Shown in pieces: positions 18,142 to 26,464 of a stretch of 64,000 nucleotides of DNA (position 1 is the first letter of the stretch; each line of letters begins with the position of its first letter). Origin of the DNA: Pseudomonadota bacterium. GTDB taxonomy: Bacteria > Myxococcota_A > Polyangia > Haliangiales > Haliangiaceae. Location of the stretch: assembly GCA_022360315.1 (NCBI GenBank), contig JAKSDA010000201.1, forward strand, positions 1 to 64,000, read 5' to 3'. A program made the translations under genes and the position numbers. The notes beneath the pieces were generated by a model. That model made no database searches, had not been told where the DNA came from, and saw only the letters and a program-made list of their open reading frames with translations.

Positions 18142-19541
18142 GCCGTCGCAAAAAGCGGTCGCCCCGTCGCCCGGCTGCACGTCGAGCTGCGCCGTCGTCC
18201 AGTCGCAGCCAACCACCCCCGCAGCCCGGCCAAGAGCGGTCCGGCGAGACTCTGCGCAACTGGTTGATCGTCGGCGGTCTCACCGCGCTGGGCATCGGTG
18301 GGGCCACGCTGGTCGGCACTGCACCTCGATCGGAAGTGACCGAAGTAGCCGAGGTGGTCCAGGGAGCCCAGGTGATCGAGGTGGTCCAGGCAGCCCGGGT
18401 GGCCCCGGTAGCCGCAGTCGTCGAGGCGGCCGCGAGCAAGCCGGTGATCGGTAGCGGTGCTGTGTCGGCGGCGGACTCTCGAGTTGTCGCCATTGCGCCG
18501 GGCCCAGCCGCACCGCCTGTTCTGCGCACTGCGGCCGCTCGCCCGGGGGCCTCCTTGCGCTACCTCAAGGGCTCGACGCACGTGCATACAGGGCGCTCGG
18601 GCGACAGCAGCACGCCCATTGCCGACGTGATCCGCTGGTACACCGAGCACCACTACGACTTCATCATCATCACCGACCACAACCGGGTCACTCTGCACCA
18701 GCATCGCGGCGATCTGCTGGTCATGCCCGGAGTCGAGCTGACCCACAATCCGGCGTTTTGCCTGCCCCGGCCACCCGAGCCGCGCGGCAAGTGCCGCATT
18801 CACATCAACAGCCTGATCGTGGATCCGGCGTCCGAGCGAGCCCGGGCGCGGCGGGCCGGCCAGGCTGCTGGCGAGCGAATCAACTGGCGCGAACGGACCA
18901 GCCGATTGCGCATCGATATGTACCAGCGCGCCCTGGCGACCACCGACCAGCTCGGCGGTCTGGCCCAGCTCAACCATCCTGCCTGGCATCGCGGCGTCGA
19001 TGGCCAGTTGCTGGCCGAACTGGGCCGACGCGGCCTGGTACTGGTCGAGATCGCCAACCAGGCGTTTACCCGGTGGAATCGGGGCACCGGGCGATTCCCC
19101 TCGACCGAGGCCATATGGGACGAAGCGCTTTCTGCCGGGGTGATTGTGTGGGGAGTGGCCAGCGACGACGCCCATCATTACTACGATGCCCCGGCCATTG
19201 CGGCGGCCGGCAGGACTGTCTATCCGGCCGGTCCGGGCTTTGTCATGGTGCGGGCCGAGCGAACGCCTGACGCCATCCGCGCGGCGCTCGCCCGCGGTGA
19301 CTTTTACAGCTCTACCGGGGTCGTCCTGGCCGCCATCGAACACGCCGGGGATCGGTTGACCGTGCAAGTGGCCAGCGGCGAAGCTCACGAGATTCGCTTC
19401 ATCGGTCCGGGTGGCCAGGTGCTGGCCGAGCACGTCGGCCGTCGGGCCGGTATCAACCGAGGCGCCCGGGCCTACGTGCGAGCGGTGGTGCGCGATTCGC
19501 AGGGCAGAAAAGCATGGGTGCAGCCGTTTTTTGCTGATTGA
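18138..19541 (+). CDS. Membrane-anchored PHP-domain protein
   Basis: 467 residues. A basic, Pro-rich N-terminus is followed by one transmembrane segment (NWLIVGGLTALGIGGATLVG), an Ala/Val-rich linker and a PHP metal-dependent phosphoesterase domain: HVHTGRSGDSSTP (first metal pair), IIITDHNRV, PGVELTH, LAQLNHPAW and ASDDAHHY. These are the usual PHP ligands, so it should be an active hydrolase, located outside the cytoplasmic membrane if the topology is N-in. ATGA overlap with the sulfatase-like gene indicates translational coupling, so the two envelope hydrolases probably act on one substrate. Substrate unknown. Confidence 0.85.
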   Translation: MSRRKKRSPRRPAARRAAPSSSRSQPPPQPGQERSGETLRNWLIVGGLTALGIGGATLVGTAPRSEVTEVAEVVQGAQVIEVVQAARVAPVAAVVEAAASKPVIGSGAVSAADSRVVAIAPGPAAPPVLRTAAARPGASLRYLKGSTHVHTGRSGDSSTPIADVIRWYTEHHYDFIIITDHNRVTLHQHRGDLLVMPGVELTHNPAFCLPRPPEPRGKCRIHINSLIVDPASERARARRAGQAAGERINWRERTSRLRIDMYQRALATTDQLGGLAQLNHPAWHRGVDGQLLAELGRRGLVLVEIANQAFTRWNRGTGRFPSTEAIWDEALSAGVIVWGVASDDAHHYYDAPAIAAAGRTVYPAGPGFVMVRAERTPDAIRAALARGDFYSSTGVVLAAIEHAGDRLTVQVASGEAHEIRFIGPGGQVLAEHVGRRAGINRGARAYVRAVVRDSQGRKAWVQPFFAD

Positions 19542-19660
19542 GCTGCTCAAGTTTTTTTGCAGGTGATCCGATTTCATGAAACCCCGGGACCCGATTGACC
19601 GAAATTCGGTACTCCCGATCAGCGCCAACCCCTCACGATCGCTGTTCAAGTGGAGCCCCA

Positions 19661-20947
19661 ATGCAGCGCCTCCCCCTCCCTCATCTCGTCTGTACACTCG
19701 CCGCACTCGCCACTGCCTGCACCGATTTCGACCGGGTTTCGCTGCCCGCCGGTTCGGTGCAACAAGCCATCCTGGACGACAATCGACTGTCCTATAATCG
19801 ATTGTCCTATAATCGACTGTCTTATAACCGATTATCCTATAATCGATTATCCTATAACCGATTATCCTATAACTCACTCGAAGACGGCGACCTCGAGCAG
19901 TCCAGGGCGGGGCGGGATCTACTCAACTACGTCGCGCGGTGTGCCTTTCCCCGCGGGGTGAGTCTGGTTGCCGAGTGGGACGGCCACGAGTACGTATTTC
20001 CCGGCTTGCTCGGCCTGGCTCCGGAGTGGGAGACCCGGCGGCTCTCGGCCAGCGAGGAGCACATCATTTCTGCGTGTCTCATCTCTCACGTCAATGCATA
20101 TGGAGCGTCCCTGCCCATTTCGCTCCGCTCGGCCGGATGGCTCGACATGGACGACGAGGAACGACAGGACTATCCAGTTTACGAGGCGACATTTTTCGGC
20201 AACGTCTTTGGTCCGGAGCTCGAGACGTATGCGTGCGTGGGCGACCATCCCGACCTGGCCTTTTCTCTGGCGCCGGACCGCGAGCTGCGGGTGTGCTCCG
20301 ACAACACCGACTGTGACGTGTTTTCGGTGGGCCGGTGCCGCGACGTCTGCGAGATTCGCACCGACGAGTACGGGTGGTCGCACTGCTGGGCCGGTGACCG
20401 GCGCTACGACGAGACCATCAGCGTGTTCTTGCACGGCGCGGAGCACTATTCGTCGTGCCCCGAGGGCGGCGCGTGCGTCTATCGATTGCGCTCGGATGCG
20501 GGCATGGTCGACTGTACCGAGGCCGCGATCTGTGTCAGCTCCTATGCCCGCGGCAGCACGTATGCGGTGGACAACAGCCATACCTTGCTGTCGGCGACTG
20601 CGGTAAAAAGTCCGGCCACGGTCCACGTCGATTGTCTCGGCGCCGAGCACTGCGCCACATCGTGCCAACAAGGCGCAGAGTGTGAGATCGATTGCAAGGA
20701 TGGCGACAATTGCAGCGCTGTCTGCGCCAGGGGAGCGGCGTGTTTACTCGACTGCACTGGAGCACAAGACTGTGCCTTCGCCTTTTGTGGCGGCGAGGAA
20801 ATGGTCTGTCCGGGCGATATTCGCGTGTGCAATCGGCCGTGTCCGGCGCCGCCCAACCCGCTGCCCGAATGTGGCAACGACCAGTGCGAGCAGGGCGAAA
20901 CCTGTGGCAGTTGCCCGGGCGATTGCGGCAGTTGTCCGTTGCCCTGA
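19661..20947 (+). CDS. Cys-rich surface lipoprotein with NRLSY pentapeptide repeats
   Basis: 428 residues. ATG at 19661 has GGAG nine bases upstream and is followed by a lipoprotein signal (LVCTLAALATAC). Right after the mature N-terminus come six exact NRLSY pentapeptides. A middle domain (~residues 80-270) is unassigned. The C-terminal ~150 residues are very rich in Cys with periodic 'C-x(2-4)-G-A-x-C' units, ending in CGNDQCEQGETCGSCPGDC. This resembles the Cys-rich repeats typical of myxobacterial secreted proteins. It is probably displayed on the outer membrane; the function is unknown. It is convergent with a LysR gene only 19 bases away. Confidence 0.8.
   Translation: MQRLPLPHLVCTLAALATACTDFDRVSLPAGSVQQAILDDNRLSYNRLSYNRLSYNRLSYNRLSYNRLSYNSLEDGDLEQSRAGRDLLNYVARCAFPRGVSLVAEWDGHEYVFPGLLGLAPEWETRRLSASEEHIISACLISHVNAYGASLPISLRSAGWLDMDDEERQDYPVYEATFFGNVFGPELETYACVGDHPDLAFSLAPDRELRVCSDNTDCDVFSVGRCRDVCEIRTDEYGWSHCWAGDRRYDETISVFLHGAEHYSSCPEGGACVYRLRSDAGMVDCTEAAICVSSYARGSTYAVDNSHTLLSATAVKSPATVHVDCLGAEHCATSCQQGAECEIDCKDGDNCSAVCARGAACLLDCTGAQDCAFAFCGGEEMVCPGDIRVCNRPCPAPPNPLPECGNDQCEQGETCGSCPGDCGSCPLP
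19781..19870 (+). repeat. Six tandem 15-base units encoding NRLSY
   Basis: Units start at 19781, 19796, 19811, 19826, 19841 and 19856, with consensus aaycgaytrtcctat. All differences between units are synonymous (c/t or g/a at third positions, cct versus ctt inside the Ser codon context), so the peptide NRLSY is preserved six times while the DNA has diverged. That pattern indicates selection on the peptide. The stretch is distinctly AT-richer than its surroundings. Confidence 0.95.
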
Positions 20948-20966
20948 TCCCATCCGGGCGGACCGG

Positions 20967-21890
20967 TCACGGCCGGGCCGGGGCTGTCGCCCTGATGGCG
21001 GCTGGAATGCGCTCGGCCAGGTAGTCGACAAAGGCGCGCACCTTGGGGCTGAGCAGCTTGCGGCTGGGATAGAGTGCATAGAGAGCGGAACTCGGTACCG
21101 GGTAATCGGGCAGAACCCGCACGAGGCGGCCATCGGCCAGGGCGTCTGCTACCATGAGTTCGGTCAGCATCACGAGTCCTGCCCCGGCCAGGGCCAGGCC
21201 TCTGAGCGCCCCGGACGTGTTGACCCAGATCCGGCCGCGCACGCGTACATCGCGCGGACGGCCCCGGTCGAGAAAGGTCCAGCGCAGCGGTTCATCGTCG
21301 AAGCTGTAGAGAATGCACTCATGGCTGGCCAGCTGGTCGGGGTTGTCGGGAGTGCCGTGTATGTTCACATAGCTCGGTGCGGCGCACACCACTTGATCCA
21401 ACGCGGACAACCGGCGCGCGTGGAGCGAAGAGTCGGGCAGGAGGCCGATGCGAAGGGCGATGTCCAGGCTCTCGCCAATGATGTCGACGTAGAGATCGTC
21501 GAGGAGGAGTTGCAGGGTCAGCTGGTCGTGTTCGCGCAGGAAATCGCCCAGTAGCGGTATCACTATGTGCTCGCCGAGATAGAGTGGAGCGGTGACTCGC
21601 AGAGTGCCCGAGACCTGGTTGCCCAGGCCCCGGGCGATGTGGGTAGCCTGTTCCAGTTCGGCCACGATGCGCGCGGCGCTCTCGTAGAGGCGTGTGCCCG
21701 CCTCGGTGAGGCGCAACTGCCGGCTGGTTTGCTGGATCAATCGAGTCCCCACAGTTCGCTCGAGCAGCGAGATTTGCTTGCTGATCGCGGACCGGGTGAG
21801 ACCGATTTGACGAGCGGCCGCGGCCAGGCCGCCGGCGTTCACGACGTAGGCGAAAAGTGCCAATCGGCGCAGCTCATCAAGGGAGTCCAT
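20967..21890 (-). CDS. LysR-family transcriptional regulator
   Basis: 307 residues. The N-terminal winged helix-turn-helix is classical: LRRLALFAYVVNAGGLAAAA, then RQIGLTRSAISKQISLLE and RTVGTRLIQQTSRQLRLTEAG. It is followed by the two-lobed effector-binding domain (SGTLRVTAPLYLGEHIVIPL … DIALRIGLLPDSSLHARRL). The pattern is that of the CrgA/DmlR subgroup. The start at 21890 (MDSLDELRRL) is set by homology layout. The divergent side now holds only a decayed metallophosphoesterase, so the usual neighbour target gene may have been lost. Confidence 0.88.
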   Translation of the reverse strand: MDSLDELRRLALFAYVVNAGGLAAAARQIGLTRSAISKQISLLERTVGTRLIQQTSRQLRLTEAGTRLYESAARIVAELEQATHIARGLGNQVSGTLRVTAPLYLGEHIVIPLLGDFLREHDQLTLQLLLDDLYVDIIGESLDIALRIGLLPDSSLHARRLSALDQVVCAAPSYVNIHGTPDNPDQLASHECILYSFDDEPLRWTFLDRGRPRDVRVRGRIWVNTSGALRGLALAGAGLVMLTELMVADALADGRLVRVLPDYPVPSSALYALYPSRKLLSPKVRAFVDYLAERIPAAIRATAPARP

Positions 21891-21989
21891 GAGCCCATTG
21901 TGCCGCCTGTGGGCATTGTCTGACTGGTTTGTCGCAGCAAATTCAACACTGCCGTGACCACAGGTGGTCATTTGCGTGCCGCGACGAGT

Positions 21990-22215
21990 GGTTCTGGCCG
22001 GGCACACCCACGGCGACCCGATCGCCTTGCCATTCATCGGTGCGCCCATCACTCACACGCGTTGTGGGCTGGGCAGGTGGCCAGTACGAGCTCCGCGGCG
22101 TTCCGCCGTTCATCTCGCGCGGTTTTGGCATGCGGGGAGCAAGGGCACCGTGGGTCCGTTCTGGCTTTCTGGCTGCGCCCCAGGACCTCGCGGTCTCGCT
22201 CCTTCCGGCCCGAGG
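21990..22215 (+). pseudogene. Frameshifted 3' remnant of a metallophosphoesterase gene
   Basis: One frame gives VVLAGHTHGDPIALPFIGAP, the GHTH metal-binding block of membrane-associated calcineurin-like phosphoesterases (YkuE type). A second plus-strand frame then continues the same family layout: QYELRGVPPFISRGFGMRGA followed by RAPWVRSG. The switch lies near 22070. Upstream catalytic blocks (D-x-H, GNHD) are absent, so this is a truncated and frameshifted relic. It lies between the LysR gene and a Fur box. Confidence 0.65.
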
Positions 22216-22326
22216 TCACATACGTTTTGCAAAGTCGTTCGCGCCGCGGCCATGGGCGCCATCGCCCTAATTAGAGGGTTCAGCAAATCGGCGCCGCGAA
22301 CCTGGTCTTGACAGACCCGCGATTAT

Positions 22327-22341
22327 TGATAATGATTATCA
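22327..22341. promoter_or_regulatory. Perfect 7-1-7 Fur box
   Basis: The 15 bases TGATAATGATTATCA are an exact TGATAAT-N-ATTATCA inverted repeat, the published 7-1-7 core of Fur operators. The context GATAATGATTATCATATTC also matches most of the classical 19-base Fur consensus. It sits 62 bases before the ATG of the truncated amidohydrolase lipoprotein gene, in otherwise GC-rich DNA. It should make transcription to the right iron-repressed if Fur and a promoter are present. Confidence 0.8.
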
Positions 22342-22403
22342 TATTCAGCAGGTAACCTTTGGACTCTCGTCGCGAAAGTTATCGTTTCGTCAGAAGAGGC
22401 ATC

Positions 22404-22817
22404 ATGAGTCGATTACGCGCGATTTGCTTTGCGCTGGCGGTCTGCGCCTGTACTTCCTCAAACTCAGCCAAGTCGCCGGAGGAAGTCTGCGACCTCGCCA
22501 TCATGGGCGGCCAGATCATCACGCAGGATGGCATGGTGTTTATCGAGGACGGGTTTGTGGCTATTACTGAAAACACGATTCAAGCGGTTGCAGCGCAGAG
22601 CGAACTCGAAACGGTGTGCACACCGGTAGGACGTGATGACGACAGCGGCCTGGTCGCTTCGTCTTGGCCAGCGTCACCCCACTTTGTTGCAACGAGCTTA
22701 TCGTTGACGATTACAATTCCTATTGAGCCAAACTTTCGCGATAAAAGGCATGATGAGGACACGGACCGCTCGCTGTTCATGCAGCTTTGGCTGGGGCCTG
22801 TGCCCATCGGACCGTGA
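22404..22817 (+). pseudogene. Truncated amidohydrolase-family lipoprotein gene
   Basis: The ATG at 22404 has an agaagagg site upstream. It begins a lipoprotein signal (LRAICFALAVCAC) and then CDLAIMGGQIITQDGMVFIE followed by DGFVAITENTIQAV, the N-terminal beta-sandwich of imidazolonepropionase-like amidohydrolases. After about 75 residues the family similarity stops. No HxH metal motif or barrel follows and the rest of the frame to 22817 is unrelated. I read it as a deletion derivative; a short secreted protein cannot be excluded. It lies directly behind a perfect Fur box. Confidence 0.6.
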
Positions 22818-22941
22818 CCGCATTCGGGTTCGTCTGTGCGCTGAACGCCGACAGCCTGTTCAAAGATGACTCAACGTTAAACGAAAGAAAAATTCCGTCT
22901 TTTCTGAGCCGATACGACGTCCGAGATTGAAGAGGTTTGCT

Positions 22942-23973
22942 ATGAAAATTGGATTCAAGGGAGAAAATTTTGGTGAAAAGCTACTACTAGCGACGAGGAT
23001 GTTGCCAGAGATAGCGATTATGCCGTTTTTCTCAACCATTGTCGGTAATGCATATCTAACAGCGCAACGATTGAAAATTTTTTCTCTTTTGGAAAAAAAC
23101 AGTATGTCCGTCAAAGACGTGGCTGAAAAAACTGAAGCTGACGAGCACGGCATGCGGGTTTTGCTTGAAGCCCTGACCGGGTTCGGATATTTGGAAAGAC
23201 AAAGCGGTAAGTTTCAATGTAGCCGTGAGTTTCGGAAATCTCTCGACGGGAAGATGTCGGAAATGGCAAGGGGAATGATGATATTTGCTCCCGACGTGGC
23301 CAAGAAATTTGAAAACTTGGATAAAGCTGTAAAAACAGGCGAAGTGGAGAATTTCCACTTTACGCCGATAACGCCGAGCTCCTGGTCACACTATTTGACC
23401 TTTCTAAAGAGCGTGTCGAAGGAACCGACCAAAGCATTGGTAAAAAAAGTGAAATTCGACACACCGCCGCGGAAGATGCTCGACATCGCGGGAGGTCCGG
23501 CCCAATACAGCATCGCTTTTTGCCGTAAATACCACAATCTCGAAGCGACGATTCTGGATTTACCAGAATCGTCGGCGGAGGGTGAAACAGAGATCAAAAA
23601 AGCAGAACTCGACGGACGTATAACCTACATAACGGGAAACTTTTTTGAGACAGACTGGGGCGGCGACTATGATTTCGCCTTGCTTTCAAACATGCTTCAT
23701 TGTTTAACGGTGACGCAATGTCAGACAGTCATCAAAAGAACTTTTGAGTCTTTAATACCGGGTGGTTTGATTGTTACGAATGATGTTGATTTTCCAGGTG
23801 AGGACGAAGAAATAGAGATGTTTGCCGGATGGAGTTCCTTACTTTATTTTATGATGACGGGATCGCGAACTCATCCGACACCGGCCATAAAGAAATGGAT
23901 GTCTGATGCAGGCTTCACAAAGATTAAAAAAACCAAGATAAGAAATTCAGCACAGCTTATTGGCATAAAATAA
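22942..23973 (+). CDS. SAM-dependent O-methyltransferase (acetylserotonin-OMT-like), probably acquired
   Basis: 343 residues. An N-terminal winged-helix dimerisation domain (TAQRLKIFSLLEKNSMSVKD … GFGYLERQSGKFQCS) is followed by a Rossmann methyltransferase domain with the SAM motif LDIAGGPAQYSIAFCRKY, acidic ATILDLPE and LLSNMLHCLTV, the last including the usual catalytic-region His. Such enzymes methylate hydroxyl groups of small aromatic or polyketide products. The start at 22942 has aagagg upstream; TTG at 22927 is less likely. The gene is conspicuously AT-rich with many AAA/AAG/ATT codons, unlike all neighbours. It sits beside decayed genes, which suggests recent horizontal transfer. Confidence 0.85.
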   Translation: MKIGFKGENFGEKLLLATRMLPEIAIMPFFSTIVGNAYLTAQRLKIFSLLEKNSMSVKDVAEKTEADEHGMRVLLEALTGFGYLERQSGKFQCSREFRKSLDGKMSEMARGMMIFAPDVAKKFENLDKAVKTGEVENFHFTPITPSSWSHYLTFLKSVSKEPTKALVKKVKFDTPPRKMLDIAGGPAQYSIAFCRKYHNLEATILDLPESSAEGETEIKKAELDGRITYITGNFFETDWGGDYDFALLSNMLHCLTVTQCQTVIKRTFESLIPGGLIVTNDVDFPGEDEEIEMFAGWSSLLYFMMTGSRTHPTPAIKKWMSDAGFTKIKKTKIRNSAQLIGIK

Positions 23974-24243
23974 ATTGGGAGAAGCAGAGCAGGCAGGCTC
24001 GTCTCGGTCATAGACCATGGTGGGTTCCATGTCTGCGTCGGGGGCGGGCGGTAATGATTGGCGTCCACTCGCGACCATCCCATTCCCGGGTATGTTTGTA
24101 TCCTTGCTGTGCGTGGCAGCCGACCTTGCATCGCGAGTACGCCTACTTGCCAATCCGTGACCGCTATTGAAACCCGCCGAGCTCCGAGCTGTCGACATGT
24201 TGGTTGGAATCTGAGCTGTCGGCGGTACAATCCTCCTCGTCGC

Positions 24244-25155
24244 ATGGATCTGGAACTCGCTCTCGGCAAGGCTCAGCATCGGGCGCTGTGTTTTGCGGCG
24301 GCCCGGGCGGCCGGGTTGCGCAGAAGTCACATGACCATCGCCCGCGCCGGGCTCGAACTCGATGTACCGTATCTCTATCGCGGGCTCGAGGGCGCGGCAT
24401 CCGATGTGCTGCCCACTGTTTTTGTGCACGGTTTCGGCGATAACAAGGAGACCTGGCTGCTCATGTGCTCGGCTATCTCACGCAGCCGTCCGATCGTGCT
24501 CTTCGACTTGCCGGGCTTTGGCGAGGCCAGTGCGATCCCGGGCCAGCTGGCCTCACCCCGGGCTCAGGCCGACACGCTGCTGCGCATTGTCGACGCCCTG
24601 GGCCTGTCCCGGATCAACCTGGTGGCCAACTCGATGGGAGGCGGTATCTCGCTGCGCGCCGCCCATCAGGCGCCAACCCGGGTTGGCTCGCTGGTCTTGA
24701 TCAATACCATCGGACCCGAGCTCGTCGAACAGAGCGAGTTCTGGCGCCGACTACAAGCCGGCCAGAATACGCTCATCCCGCGCGATGGAGCCGATGCGGC
24801 GCAGATGCTCGAGATGGTCATGGCTCGCCCGCCCAGGCTGCCTCGTTCACTACTGCGCTACGCTGCGGCAAGGCAGATCGCGGCCAGAGATCAGCTGACC
24901 GAGATCTTTCAAAGCTGGCAGTCTTGCTCGCCTGCCGATGCGGTCCCCGCTGATCTCGAGGCCATCGACGTGCCCGCCCTGGTCGTCTGCGGCGAACGCG
25001 ACCGCATCATCCATCCCGCAACCAGTCGCTCGATCGCCAGCCGGATGCCTCACGCCGAACTCCGCCCCCTGGCCCATCTCGGCCACATGCCGCAGATCGA
25101 GGCGCCGTTTCGCACCGGCCGACTGGTCGAAGAGTTTCTCGCCCGGTTCGACTGA
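24244..25155 (+). CDS. Alpha/beta-fold hydrolase
   Basis: 303 residues with VFVHGFGDNKETWLL (oxyanion loop), DLPGFGEAS, the nucleophile elbow NSMGGG (S130), CGERDRIIHP (acid) and LGHMPQIEAP (catalytic His). This is a complete triad of the meta-cleavage hydrolase/esterase type, probably cytoplasmic. The start at 24244 (MDLELALGK) begins family-like sequence; the longer frame from 24058 is poor. It stands alone on plus, convergent with a DUF1269 gene. The substrate is unknown. Confidence 0.85.
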   Translation: MDLELALGKAQHRALCFAAARAAGLRRSHMTIARAGLELDVPYLYRGLEGAASDVLPTVFVHGFGDNKETWLLMCSAISRSRPIVLFDLPGFGEASAIPGQLASPRAQADTLLRIVDALGLSRINLVANSMGGGISLRAAHQAPTRVGSLVLINTIGPELVEQSEFWRRLQAGQNTLIPRDGADAAQMLEMVMARPPRLPRSLLRYAAARQIAARDQLTEIFQSWQSCSPADAVPADLEAIDVPALVVCGERDRIIHPATSRSIASRMPHAELRPLAHLGHMPQIEAPFRTGRLVEEFLARFD

Positions 25156-25215
25156 CCACCGCTCGCTGGCCAGCCGCGAGCGGCGCCCGGATCGGGTCGA
25201 TTTGATGCTCTCATT

Positions 25216-25740
25216 CTACATGGCGTTTTCCGCGCTCGCCTTATCAAGAACTTGTTGCAACTTTGCTTCGAGTTCGTCCGGCAGGCTCGATTTCAGTAAC
25301 TTGCCGTCGAACTTGGCCAGGTGTTTGAGTACCTTGTCAGTGGTCACTTTCCGGACCAACACGAAGAGCGCAGCCCGCCCTGCATCCATGTCTGCAGCTA
25401 GCTCTCGCATCACGTCGTCGTTGATCCCGTAGTCGCTCAGTCGACCAGTCAAGGCACCAAAACCCGCGCCGAAAACCGCTGTAACGATCGGGAGTAGTAA
25501 TCCACCAGTCGGAATCGTAAATAGAAAACCGAGCAGAAGCCCCCAAAATCCCCCCTGGGCTGCGCCCACCCTGGTCAGATTAATGGTCTGATCGAGCTGG
25601 ACGTTTCCCTTCTCGTCCTTATAAGCCACGACGCTGTCGGCTAGCTCCACGAGATGCTCACGCGACATTTTGGCGAATTCATAGCGCGCCAATTGTGCTT
25701 CTTCACAGCTGGCAAACGTGATCGCAATAAGGTCTGACAT
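25216..25740 (-). CDS. DUF1269 membrane protein
   Basis: 174 residues. The N-terminal beta-alpha part (SDLIAITFASCEEAQLARYE) is followed by a Gly-rich hydrophobic hairpin (GGFWGLLLGFLFTIPTGGLL then LPIVTAVFGAGFGALTG) and a C-terminal alpha/beta segment. This is the layout of DUF1269 proteins, often stress-associated in other bacteria. ATG at 25740 has gaaaggaac upstream. It is followed on minus by no close gene and preceded by another membrane protein gene 78 bases away. Confidence 0.8.
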   Translation of the reverse strand: MSDLIAITFASCEEAQLARYEFAKMSREHLVELADSVVAYKDEKGNVQLDQTINLTRVGAAQGGFWGLLLGFLFTIPTGGLLLPIVTAVFGAGFGALTGRLSDYGINDDVMRELAADMDAGRAALFVLVRKVTTDKVLKHLAKFDGKLLKSSLPDELEAKLQQVLDKASAENAM

Positions 25741-25818
25741 GAGTTGTTCCTTTCAAATAATGTATCCTCATTTCGAGCACCTCCATACCGTGGAGATGCC
25801 CGCGAGCCACTGACGACC

Positions 25819-26241
25819 TCAGGGTCGCGCGAGAGTAGCTCGCTTCTCGGATGTCCCGCTTGCTGGCCGCGATTTGCCCCGCCTTTGGTACAAGGCCGCA
25901 AAGGTCAACACGCCCGCCGCGGCCATGACACTCAAGAGAAGCGCCACAAAAAACTTTGGCTCCCCTCCAGACCAGGCACTCCAGGCGATGGTCGCACGCC
26001 ATACAAAGACACCACTAAATAGCAAGGGCAGAATCGTACCGCCGATCGAGCCAATAGCGGATAGCCAAGCTCGCTGGCGCGCGAGCAGCCATGCACACGC
26101 AAACATCAAGGAGCCGCATACGGCCCCCGACAAAAGCGCGGTTTTCGCCTTTACTGTGAAGCCTGCTGCCGCCCAGCCCAGCACGCCGGCAGCGACCAGA
26201 AAGGCGCCGAATCCAATCATCCATAAAGCACGTGGTGACAT
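25819..26241 (-). CDS. Small multi-pass membrane protein
   Basis: 140 residues with four predicted transmembrane segments: WMIGFGAFLVAAGVLGWAA, LLSGAVCGSLMFACAWLL, a third around GGTILPLLFSGVFVWRA and FFVALLLSVMAAAGVLTF. The layout resembles the TMEM14 family (repeated Gly-rich helices), but the match is only moderate. ATG at 26241 is preferred because AGGAGG lies six bases upstream. The ATG at 26247 would leave no spacing to that site. Confidence 0.68.
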   Translation of the reverse strand: MSPRALWMIGFGAFLVAAGVLGWAAAGFTVKAKTALLSGAVCGSLMFACAWLLARQRAWLSAIGSIGGTILPLLFSGVFVWRATIAWSAWSGGEPKFFVALLLSVMAAAGVLTFAALYQRRGKSRPASGTSEKRATLARP

Positions 26242-26464
26242 AAACATCCTCCTGCAGAAACACGATACGGCTCGCGGTGAATGGGCCGTCGCTGCATCTA
26301 GGACCAATGGTAACCAGTGATCAACTCATCGACAAATTGATTGTATGCCCGTATATATTCGTTTTTTTCGATGTATCGAACGTGCAAACGGCGCATTGCC
26401 GACGAACCCTCGACGAATAGCGGCGAAAATACAGCTCGGGCCACAACAGCGGAAGCCGGGACGG

